A stretch of DNA of 18,571 nucleotides. Origin: a bacterium. Its GTDB lineage: Bacteria; Margulisbacteria; Marinamargulisbacteria; SXXA01. The notes beneath the pieces are model-generated. The model was not told the DNA's origin. It made no database searches and saw only the letters and a list, made by a program, of their open reading frames with translations. Shown one piece after another: positions 1 through 6,329 of the stretch (positions are counted from its first letter, which is position 1; each line of letters begins with the position of its first letter). The stretch covers positions 1 through 18,571 of the forward strand of contig JAGYJO010000006.1 of assembly GCA_018402095.1 (NCBI GenBank). The letters run 5' to 3'. Position numbers and translations under genes: made by a program.

Positions 1-21
1 TCGCCCTATTCGCATGGTTCC

Positions 22-117
22 AAATCATGTGATGAATGCGTTTTGAAATCATGTGATGAATGCGTTTTGAAATCATGTGATGAATGCGTTTTGAAATCAT
101 GTGATGAACGTGAGTTG
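22..117. repeat. 24-bp tandem repeat, four copies
   Basis: Four head-to-tail copies of a 24-bp unit start at 22, 46, 70 and 94. The first three are identical (each begins aaatcatgtgatgaatgcg) and the fourth diverges after its first 15 bases. Because 24 is a multiple of three, the array stays open and reads as a repeated KSCDECVL peptide. I see no reason to think that peptide is functional. Confidence 0.9.
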
Positions 118-192
118 GAATATGACAACAATGCCAATAACCTATATTCGCGAAATGACGATGAAGAATTTTTTGGACCATGCGATGAAATC

Positions 193-300
193 GGGGGCGA
201 CCGCGGTGGTAATCATGGTGGCGACCACGGCGGCAATTATGGTGGCATTCACGGCGGTAATTATGGGGGCGACCACGGCGGTAATTATAGGGGCGACCAC
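193..300. repeat. 12-bp minisatellite built from a REP-like arm
   Basis: Nine consecutive 12-bp units run from 193 to 300. They mix forms such as gggggcgaccac, ggcggtaattat and ggtggcattcac. Several units contain ggggcgacc, the left arm of the hairpin at 288-315, so the array seems to have grown from that palindrome. The unit keeps the reading frame and encodes a Gly-rich run of GGNY/GGDH type in frame with the transposase remnant downstream. Confidence 0.8.
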
Positions 301-315
301 GTAGGGTCGCCCCTA
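288..315. repeat. REP-like palindrome
   Basis: A perfect 11-bp stem (taggggcgacc at 288-298 against its complement at 305-315) encloses the 6-nt loop acgtag. It lies just before the RayT-type coding remnant and shares its arm sequence with a second hairpin at 514-535. REP elements beside their own RayT gene are a known arrangement. Confidence 0.75.
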
Positions 316-513
316 CGGGTAATTGTTGCGTGGTTTAAAACGATGACGACGAATGCGTATATTCGTGGCGTCCATACCCACCATTGGTCCCCATTTCCCG
401 GGAAATTATGGCAACGAAATTATTACGAACACATCATCCGTGATGATGTGGCATTAACCCGTATCCGCCAATACATCGCAAATAACCCAAAAAATTGGCA
501 CCCCCCATGGTAG
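316..513 (+). pseudogene. C-terminal remnant of a REP-associated (RayT / Y1-type) transposase
   Basis: The last 65 or so residues of an open frame that runs from 43 to 513 match the C-terminus typical of REP-associated tyrosine transposases of the IS200-like Y1 family: WFKTMTTNAYIRGV, then GKLWQRNYYEHIIRD, then RIRQYIANNPKNW. The N-terminal part that carries the HUH metal site and the catalytic tyrosine is absent. In its place, in frame, are the 12-bp minisatellite and a REP-like palindrome. The stop codon TAG at 511-513 lies within the flank of the next REP-like hairpin. Without the HUH half this cannot be an active transposase. It is either a decayed copy or the product of a deletion between repeats. 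Identification of the C-terminal motif is firm; the history is inferred. Confidence 0.75.
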
Positions 514-535
514 GGGCGATCCTGTGTGGTCGCCC
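514..535. repeat. Second REP-like hairpin after the transposase remnant
   Basis: An 8-bp stem with one G-T pair (gggcgatc at 514-521 against ggtcgccc at 528-535) closes a 6-nt loop. It begins directly after the stop codon of the RayT-type remnant and uses the same gggcga/tcgccc core as the hairpin at 288-315. The two hairpins bracket the remaining coding stretch. Confidence 0.65.
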
Positions 536-541
536 AAGTTC

Positions 542-638
542 GAAAAACGCGTTTATCGCCGGTTTGAAAAACATGGTGTATCACCGGTTTGAAAAATGCG
601 TTTATCCATTTTTTGAAAAACAGGATGTATCCAAACCC
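542..638. repeat. Imperfect 24-25-bp tandem repeat, four copies
   Basis: Four diverged units begin with gaaaaa at 542, 566, 591 and 615. Each carries a gtatc or ttatc core about 14 bases in, and the first two end in ccggttt. The period equals that of the array at 22-117, and both arrays contain gcgttt and tttgaaa words, so they may be relatives on either side of the transposase remnant. Confidence 0.65.
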
Positions 639-673
639 AAAAATAAAATAAATTGATTTAAAAAGGAGCCCTT

Positions 674-1348
674 ATGAAATACATTGTTGGTATCGTATGT
701 TTTGTTCTGCTGAGTTCATTGTTGCAGGCTATGACCGCCGATGAGGTTATTCAAAAAATAACCACACAACGTGCGGAAATAAAAGATTGGTCGGCTGTGT
801 ACGTCCAGCGAACGACCGGATTTGGGCAAGGATCCGTGGAAATGGGTCGTGTTACGGTGAAGGGTGACTATACGCGTAAAGACATCCAACGTCCTATTCG
901 TCGAATACGGGTTCAAACACCCACGTTGGCGACAGAAAAAGACGAGGTTACAGGCGACTTGACCACGATGGATTTGACTCAGAAGTCAGGTCTGATGGGG
1001 TTGCCAAAAATGACACCTGATGAGGCTTTGCAGCAGGTCTCATTTCAAGTGGTCTCTGAAAATGAGACAGAGATTGTTTTGGAAGGGATGTTGTCATCCA
1101 TTCGTATGCAACTGCATGTTGACGCCCGTCGTTTTGTGCCGGTGAAGATGTCGATGCATTTACCTGGCGGCTCAGAAATGGTGATGACACAGACCTATGA
1201 GGATGTTTCGGGGATTCCTATGTTGACAGCATCTGAGACAGAGATGTTCATGATGATGGGAAACCGCCGTGAGACGATGGGTGTGAGTTTGTCGTATCGC
1301 AATGTGAAGGTGAATCAAGGTGTGGAAGATGACGTTTTTCGTTTGTGA
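674..1348 (+). CDS. LolA-like outer-membrane lipoprotein carrier family protein
   Basis: A 224-residue exported protein. Residues 1-19 form a signal peptide with a hydrophobic core (VGIVCFVLLSSLL) and a likely cleavage site after LQA. The rest is beta-rich with few charged clusters, and the pattern resembles the LolA / RseB / outer-membrane lipoprotein-sorting fold: an N-terminal helix (TADEVIQKITTQRAEIKDWSA), alternating strands, then a C-terminal strand region around ARRFVPVKMSMHLPGG. LolA carries lipoproteins across the periplasm to the outer membrane. Whether this copy does so or belongs to a related family of unknown role cannot be told from the sequence. AAGGAG 6-7 bases upstream supports the start. 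The gene stands alone between repeats and a hairpin, so it is probably monocistronic. The exact family rests on recall of the fold pattern, not on a search. Confidence 0.6.
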   Translation: MKYIVGIVCFVLLSSLLQAMTADEVIQKITTQRAEIKDWSAVYVQRTTGFGQGSVEMGRVTVKGDYTRKDIQRPIRRIRVQTPTLATEKDEVTGDLTTMDLTQKSGLMGLPKMTPDEALQQVSFQVVSENETEIVLEGMLSSIRMQLHVDARRFVPVKMSMHLPGGSEMVMTQTYEDVSGIPMLTASETEMFMMMGNRRETMGVSLSYRNVKVNQGVEDDVFRL

Positions 1349-1364
1349 TCGTTCTTGTAATGGA

Positions 1365-1399
1365 CTCTCACAGCCGGCACGATATGCCGGCTGTGAGAG
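1365..1399 (+). terminator. Strong hairpin after the LolA-like gene
   Basis: A perfect 15-bp stem (1365-1379 with 1385-1399) closes the 5-nt loop cgata, 16 bases after the stop codon. No T-run follows, so it is not a classic intrinsic terminator. It may still protect the transcript end or stop polymerase with help, or be an isolated palindromic repeat. Confidence 0.5.
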
Positions 1400-1413
1400 C
1401 TCAAATAAGCATC

Positions 1414-1444
1414 TTGCTTTTTGAATCTGCAAGTCAGCTAGAAT
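1414..1444 (+). promoter_or_regulatory. Possible promoter of tRNA-Phe
   Basis: TTGCTT (1414-1419) and TAGAAT (1439-1444) are separated by 19 bp, which is long for a sigma-70 type promoter. The run gacccggcg just downstream resembles the GC-rich discriminator common at stable-RNA promoters. The tRNA starts 32 bases after the -10 box. Confidence 0.4.
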
Positions 1445-1476
1445 GACCCGGCGTTTTGGTTATCAGATCCCAATAT

Positions 1477-1553
<77 letters not shown>

Positions 1554-2634
1554 CTTTTGCAAATAACGTCAAAAATTGGTTTTAAAACGTTATATTTATA
1601 TATAAATGATAAGACATATTGCTGGACTATGCCTTTATACAAGCGCAACACAAGAAGCGAGCAGCTTGAAACAAAGCGACTGCCGCTAAAGATTATCCGG
1701 CCACAGGGTTCTTTAGGGTGCGTTGTCGCTTTGGCTTTTTACTCGAGGAGCTTACTTTTTCAATTCCGTCAAGGCCAGGATCTCACGCGGGGAGCACATT
1801 ATCTTACCTTTCACTCGAAAGGGCATTTTTTTTGATCCATGGTCCCCAATTTAAAGTGATTTCATCTTTCTTTTCTCAGAGCTGCTGCTGATTCCTCGAC
1901 CAGGATCTCAGGGGCGTTTATCGCCTGTTTGTCTTGAAGGAAGCTGACACTGGGCGTTGAATCAGTAGCTGCCACAGCATTATCACTTACATTTCTCTCG
2001 AGAACTTGCTGCACTAACATATTTCTAACACACAAGGAGCATTCTCTCACTTTTCCTTTCTCTGAAAATTTTTGCTGGTCCCAGCTCTGATTACAGAAGA
2101 ACTTTGTTTTGGTTTATCTTCAATTTCTAATCACTTTTAAGTTTTAATTTCTGGCATTTTTTCTTCATAATGCATTTGATACTACAAACAACACAGGAGC
2201 TGTATTATGTTATCTTTCCCAGACAAAGGATGCTCTGGACTGCCTTATGGAGCACAGTTAAACTTGCTGGAATCAGGTCCTTCATGCGAAGCTGAGCAAG
2301 CACAGAATTCTCTAGTCCTCCACCACATTCTCCTCTGACTGTTTGCATGAAGATGAAAGGCATGTGGGCTGGCATGAAGGCACCAACTGGCATTCAGAGA
2401 GCAGGTCACTATTGCAGCAACATGAAAGTGCGTCTATGATTGCACACATACTCTTCGCTGAAGACAGCTCATTCCACCTTTGACTTCCCCAACTCTGTGG
2501 TTTTTGATATTATTTTAGAAGCGTGACGTAGATGTCAGTGAGAAAAGTATTTGGGAACCCGTCTTTCTGAACTCGTCAGAAACGGCGGATGGATATCAGT
2601 TGAGCTATAGTATATAGAAAAGAGAGGTTTGTAT
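1554..2634. other. Gene-free stretch with a CpG-depleted block
   Basis: No open frame here has a ribosome site plus recognisable protein content. Up to about 1820 the CpG density looks like the rest of the window. From about 1830 to 2520 it collapses: I count 3 CpG in 2041-2520 and 8 in 1861-2520, while TG and CA are abundant. After 2520 it rises sharply (six CpG in 2521-2580). The middle block does not resemble its bacterial surroundings and reads like vertebrate-type DNA. It may be a chimeric assembly join. The last 60 bases hold the ribosome site of cysK. Confidence 0.6.
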
Positions 2635-3549
2635 ATGAAAGTACTTAGCGTTCTGTACTGGATCTCTCACTAGGAAATACATATGGTGCGTTTGAATAAG
2701 TGACTGAGGGCTGCCCCTAGCTACTGTTGTTGCAAGAAATAATGAGTCACTACCATGGGTCAGTCAAGGATCGTCAGAGCTTGGCTATGATTACGACCTT
2801 AGGAAGCGGGTCTGATCGACAAAGATACCCTCATTATTGAACCAACCAGTAACACGGGTATTACCTTGGCCTATGTCTGTGCGGGGTCAAGGAACAATCT
2901 GGTTTTGACGATGCCGAATCCATGGTCTGGAGCGTCGTGCCCTCTTGAAGGCATTGGGTGCAGAAGTGGGGTATTTTCCGGCTCATTTGGGTATGCGTGG
3001 GGCTATTGAGCGCGCTTCTGTGATGAAAGGCGGCAAAAAGCATTCATTCCACAACAATTTCAAAATCAGGCAAACCCAAATGCCCATAGAGATACGACAG
3101 CTGAAGAAATTTGGCGTGACACCGATGGCCAGATTGATATTCTGGTCGCTGGCGTGGGTACCGGTGGTACGATTTCTGGTGTTGGCGACGTGCTCAAAGC
3201 GCGCAAACCAGGTGCTCAGGTGATTGCTGTCGAACCCAAGGACTCCCCGGTTATTTCAGGTGGTGAGCCTGGGCCGCATATGATCCAAGGGATTGGCGCT
3301 GGTTTTATTCCCGACAATTTAAACAAAGATATTTTGGATGAAGTCCTTCAGGTGGGTAACGAAGAGGCGATGGAAATGAGTCGTCGTTTGGCCAAAGAGG
3401 AAGGCTTGCTTGTGGGTATTTCTGCTGGGGCTAACGTGGTTGCGGCTATTCGTGTGGCACAGCGTCCTGAAAATGCAGGCAAGATGATTGTGACGGTTTT
3501 ATGTGATGTGGGTGAACGGTACTTGAGTACAACGTTGTTTAAATCTTAG
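2635..3549 (+). pseudogene. cysK: Cysteine synthase A, frameshifted in its N-terminal half
   Basis: O-acetylserine sulfhydrylase makes cysteine from O-acetylserine and sulfide with PLP. The last 131 residues (3154-3549) are clean and typical: GTGGTISGVGDVLKARKP, then SPVISGGEPGPHMIQGIGAGFIPDNL, then GISAGANVVAA. Upstream the frame is broken many times, but the pieces can be read in order. MKVL starts at 2635 after gagagg. VRLNKVTEGCP follows from about 2687, then GSVKDRQSLAMI with the PLP lysine codon at 2766-2768, GLIDKDTLIIEPTS from 2809, LLKALGAEVGYFPAHLGMRGAIERASVMKGGK near 2943-3040 and WRDTDGQIDILVAGV near 3112. Nothing essential is missing, so a full-length gene of about 300 residues was present. 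The many 1-base indels confined to 2640-3120 look like sequencing error. It heads the sulfur operon; the next gene's ribosome site overlaps its stop codon. Confidence 0.8.
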
Positions 3550-3557
3550 GAGAAATT

Positions 3558-3770
3558 ATGAATATTACAATTAATGGACAATCTGAATCTTTTGCTGAAG
3601 CAACACTCACAGTGAGTGAACTTTTGACTGCCAAAAAAGTCGATATGCCTGAAATGGTTTCTGTTGAAGTGAATGGTGATATTTTGGACCGCGACGCATT
3701 TGGAACCACGGTGGTTAAAGAAGGCGATACGGTTGAGTTTTTGTATTTCATGGGGGGAGGAAGGGGCTAA
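3558..3770 (+). CDS. hcyS: ThiS/MoaD-like sulfur carrier protein (HcyS-like)
   Basis: A 70-residue beta-grasp protein of the ThiS/MoaD/ubiquitin-like type: MNITINGQ start, SVEVNGDILDRDAF in the middle, GDTVEFLYFMGGG at the end. Such proteins carry sulfur as a C-terminal glycine thiocarboxylate. The tail here is GGGRG, so the diglycine is capped by Arg-Gly and must be trimmed before a MoeB-type enzyme can activate it. HcyS of Wolinella succinogenes is also made with an extension that the JAMM protease HcyD removes. Its place directly between cysK and metY, with hcyF- and hcyD-like genes following, favours homocysteine synthesis over thiamine or molybdopterin synthesis. A CysO-like role with CysK is the alternative. 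The ribosome site (aggaga) overlaps the cysK stop codon. The gene symbol is assigned from context. Confidence 0.8.
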   Translation: MNITINGQSESFAEATLTVSELLTAKKVDMPEMVSVEVNGDILDRDAFGTTVVKEGDTVEFLYFMGGGRG

Positions 3771-3773
3771 TCT

Positions 3774-5039
3774 ATGTCTGATTGGTCATTTGAAACCCGA
3801 GCGATTCATAGTGGATTTAACCGTGATGCCAAAACGGGCGCTACCAGTGTCCCTATCTACCAAACGGCCGCGTTTGGGTTTGAATCGGCAGAAGAGCTTG
3901 CTGATGTGTTTCAAGGTCGTAAGTTTGGCCACGTTTATTCCCGTATTTCGAATCCTACGGTTAGTGCATTAGAGCTGCGCTTTGCTGACTTGGAAGGTGG
4001 TTTGGGCGCTGTTGCTGTTGCCTCAGGGATGGCGGCCTTGACGGCTGTTATTCAAACATTGGCGAGTTCAGGCGATCGTATTGTTGCGTCTCGTAGTTTG
4101 TTTGGTGGCACGATTCATCTTTTGGACGAGGTTTTGTCCGAAATGGGTATCGGTGTGGATTGGGTAGAAGCGACGGATTTGTCTGCGTTCTCAGCAGCTA
4201 TTCGACCGGAGACCCGTGGTATCTTGGTAGAAATCATTGGAAATCCTAAGCTAGATGTTGTCGATGTTCGTGGGTTGGCCGCTATCGCGAATGCCGCGCA
4301 TGTTCCCTTGATCGTGGACAATACGATGACCACGCCATACCTTTGCCAAATTCGTGAATTGGGTGCCCATATCGGTGTGAACTGTATGGGTAAATTTCTT
4401 ACCGGAAATGGCAATGCTATCGGTGGTATCGTGGTGGATTTGGGTACCTTTGATTGGAAGCAGTGCCGTTCAAAGCGTATTGCAGAGTGGTCACGTAAAG
4501 CTGGGAAAATGGCTTTTTTAACCGTGATGAGAAAATACGTCACCGTGAATACCGGGGCCTGTTTGTCTCCCTTTAATGCCTATTTATTTTTGATGGGGCT
4601 AGAGGCTTTGGCTGTACGTATGGAACGCCATGTCCAAAATGCAACGGCATTGGCAACCCATTTGGCGGGACATGTTTCTGTAGCGCATGTGTCTTATCCT
4701 GCGTTGCCGGGTAGTGGGTTTGAAGACCTCGTTAAAACTCAGTTTGGTGGATCAGGTGGTGCGCTGGTAACGATTCGATTAGGCAGTAAAGACAAGGCTT
4801 ATGCGTTTTTGAATGCGTTGACGTTGGTGACGATTGCGGCGAATTTGGGAGATGCGCGGACCTTGGCGATTCATCCGGCATCGACGATTTATCGGGATTT
4901 TCCAGAGGCTGAGCAGAATGCTGCTGGTGTTTATGCGGATACGGTACGTGTTTCTGTGGGACTGGAGTCGATTAAAGATTTGATTGCTGATTTTGACCAA
5001 GCCTTGCAGCATGCATTTTTAGGAGAAAACAATGCTTAA
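3774..5039 (+). CDS. metY: O-acetylhomoserine sulfhydrylase (MetY), PLP-dependent
   Basis: A 421-residue member of the Cys/Met metabolism PLP family, full length. It opens with FETRAIHSGFNRDAKTGATS and VPIYQTAAFGF. The YSRISNPT motif comes at about residues 60-67, SGMAAL supplies the phosphate-binding region, and VDNTMTTPYL is the segment with the PLP-contacting Asp. The Schiff-base lysine is K207 in GKFLTGNGNAIGG. The C-terminal part ends with VSVGLESIKDLIADFDQAL. MetY replaces the acetyl group of O-acetylhomoserine with sulfur to give homocysteine. In the Wolinella pathway the sulfur comes from the HcyS thiocarboxylate. It starts 3 bases after the carrier gene and overlaps the MoeB-like gene by 8 bases, so all three are probably translated together. 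A close relative such as cystathionine gamma-synthase is less likely given this motif set and context. Confidence 0.88.
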   Translation: MSDWSFETRAIHSGFNRDAKTGATSVPIYQTAAFGFESAEELADVFQGRKFGHVYSRISNPTVSALELRFADLEGGLGAVAVASGMAALTAVIQTLASSGDRIVASRSLFGGTIHLLDEVLSEMGIGVDWVEATDLSAFSAAIRPETRGILVEIIGNPKLDVVDVRGLAAIANAAHVPLIVDNTMTTPYLCQIRELGAHIGVNCMGKFLTGNGNAIGGIVVDLGTFDWKQCRSKRIAEWSRKAGKMAFLTVMRKYVTVNTGACLSPFNAYLFLMGLEALAVRMERHVQNATALATHLAGHVSVAHVSYPALPGSGFEDLVKTQFGGSGGALVTIRLGSKDKAYAFLNALTLVTIAANLGDARTLAIHPASTIYRDFPEAEQNAAGVYADTVRVSVGLESIKDLIADFDQALQHAFLGENNA

Positions 5040-5838
5040 TGACGAACAAATAGAACGCTATAGCCGACATATTCTTTTGCAAGATGTGGGTGGCGCTGGC
5101 CAACAAAAAATACTCAATGCCAAAGTGCTTATTATTGGTGCGGGTGGTTTGGGTGCGCCTGCGGCCTTGTACTTGGCTGCGGCTGGGGTAGGAACCTTGG
5201 GGATTATCGACGGGGACCGTGTGGATTTGTCGAATTTGCAACGTCAAGTCATTCACTTCACGCCCGATGTGGGCAAGCCAAAGGTCCAGTCTGCGAAAGA
5301 CAAAATTAACCAACTCAACCCCGATGTGAAGGTGGTTACCTACGAAGATGTGGTTCACTCTGGAAATATTTTGGATATCATCAAAGATTACGACTTTGTG
5401 TTGGATGGTACGGACAATTTTTCTGCCAAGTTCTTGATCAATGATGCCTGTGTGATGGCGGGAAAACCGTATTCCCACGGCGGTATTCTTCGTTTTGATG
5501 GTCAATCGATGACCATTATTCCTGGAGAAACGGCTTGTTACCGTTGTGTGTTTCACAGTCCGCCACCAAAGAACGCGGTTCCGACTTGCAGTCAGGCCGG
5601 TGTTTTGGGCGCGATTGCCGGGATGCTGGGTACGATTCAGGCGACCGAAGTATTGAAGTACATTACGGGTATTGGTGACTTGTTGACGGACCGTATGTTG
5701 ATTTTTAACGCAAAGACCATGGCTTTTCGCAATGCGAAATTCAAACGTAATCCGAAGTGTGGTGTTTGTGGTGAAAACCCAACAGTGACCAGTTTGATTG
5801 ATTACGAACAACCCGTTTGTGATTTGAAGAAACACTAA
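5032..5838 (+). CDS. hcyF: MoeB/ThiF-family adenylyltransferase for the sulfur carrier (HcyF-like)
   Basis: A 268-residue E1-like enzyme that would adenylate the C-terminal glycine of the carrier before sulfur transfer. It opens with ERYSRHILLQDVG. The nucleotide loop GAGGLG is at residues 36-41, and DGDRVDLSNLQRQVIH holds the ATP-contacting Asp and Arg. LDGTDNFSAKFLIND follows. Zinc cysteines are C169 and C172 (CYRC) with C243 and C246 (CGVC). A cysteine sits at C186 in PTCSQAG, the usual place of the conserved Cys. There is no C-terminal rhodanese domain, so sulfide must come from another donor; the sulfite reductase in the same operon is the obvious source. It overlaps metY by 8 bases and the JAMM gene by 1. 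MoeB for molybdopterin or ThiF for thiamine are alternatives, but no gene of those pathways is in the window. Confidence 0.85.
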   Translation: MLNDEQIERYSRHILLQDVGGAGQQKILNAKVLIIGAGGLGAPAALYLAAAGVGTLGIIDGDRVDLSNLQRQVIHFTPDVGKPKVQSAKDKINQLNPDVKVVTYEDVVHSGNILDIIKDYDFVLDGTDNFSAKFLINDACVMAGKPYSHGGILRFDGQSMTIIPGETACYRCVFHSPPPKNAVPTCSQAGVLGAIAGMLGTIQATEVLKYITGIGDLLTDRMLIFNAKTMAFRNAKFKRNPKCGVCGENPTVTSLIDYEQPVCDLKKH

Positions 5839-6281
5839 TGGGTATACTAGAGATTACGTCTTCTGTTTATGATGAGATGGTCGCACATGCGAAGGCCAAT
5901 ATGCCGCTGGAGGCATGTGGGTATTTGGCGGGTGACGCGCTTTCAGAGTCTCCGCATAAAGATTTTCGCTGTGAAGTGAAAACGTTTATTCCAATGACCA
6001 ATATCGACAAAAGCCCTGAGCATTTTACATTTGATCCCAAAGAACAGTTTGCGGCGATCAAGCAGGTCAGAACGCTAAGTCAAAGTTTGGTCGTTGTGTA
6101 TCATTCGCATCCAGAAACGCCTGCGCGTTTGTCTGCGGAAGATGTTCGTTTGTTTAATGATCCCAATATGATTTATGTGATTGTATCCCTCGCAGCTGAG
6201 ACCCCAGAGGTAAAAGCCTACACGGTGCGTAAGCAAGAGGATGTTGTTGAAATTGCCCGAGTAGATATCGTCGTATCGTAG
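5838..6281 (+). CDS. hcyD: JAMM/MPN+ metalloprotease (HcyD / Mec+ type)
   Basis: A 147-residue zinc peptidase of family M67. The JAMM signature is complete: E25 in PLEACGYL, H89-S-H91-P, S99 and D102 (spacing HSHP-x6-S-x2-D). Relatives of this size act on ubiquitin-like sulfur carriers. Mec+ of Mycobacterium frees cysteine from CysO, and HcyD of Wolinella trims HcyS to expose its diglycine. In this operon the carrier ends in GGGRG, which needs exactly such trimming, and release of homocysteine from the carrier is a second possible job. It starts on the last base of the hcyF-like stop codon. A hairpin follows the stop codon before the sulfite reductase gene. Confidence 0.87.
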   Translation: MGILEITSSVYDEMVAHAKANMPLEACGYLAGDALSESPHKDFRCEVKTFIPMTNIDKSPEHFTFDPKEQFAAIKQVRTLSQSLVVVYHSHPETPARLSAEDVRLFNDPNMIYVIVSLAAETPEVKAYTVRKQEDVVEIARVDIVVS

Positions 6282-6307
6282 GGTCGAAACATTTTTCGCC
6301 CTGTTTT
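6280..6307 (+). terminator. Hairpin between the JAMM and sulfite reductase genes
   Basis: AGGG(T)CGAAA pairs with TTTCGCCCT (6280-6289 with 6294-6302, one bulged base, 4-nt loop), followed by gtttt. It begins in the stop codon of the JAMM gene. It may be a weak or partial terminator or a processing site that separates the homocysteine module from the reductase genes. Confidence 0.4.
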
Positions 6308-6329
6308 AAATAAATCAAGGAGTTCCCAC

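Noticed and set aside
22..117. A CRISPR array
   Set aside because: The units are contiguous 24-bp tandem copies with no spacers, and no cas gene is present.
43..315. A Cys- and Gly-rich repeat protein as a real gene product
   Set aside because: The frame stays open only because the 24-bp and 12-bp repeat units are multiples of three. There is no ribosome site, and the only real homology is the RayT C-terminus.
1554..1860. A genomic island integrated at tRNA-Phe
   Set aside because: No integrase and no copy of the tRNA 3' end were found downstream, and the odd block is better explained by a chimeric join.
2205..2393. Short minus-strand open frames in the CpG-poor block
   Set aside because: They have no ribosome sites, no motifs and lie in sequence that does not look bacterial.
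2635..3549. Loss of cysK with the PLP lysine missing
   Set aside because: Reading all frames recovers GSVKDRQSLAMI with the lysine codon at 2766-2768 and an in-order N-terminus, so the gene was complete before the indels.
4972..5835. A 287-codon open frame on the minus strand opposite the MoeB-like gene
   Set aside because: It is a full shadow of the MoeB-like gene, has a low-information translation and no ribosome site or motif.
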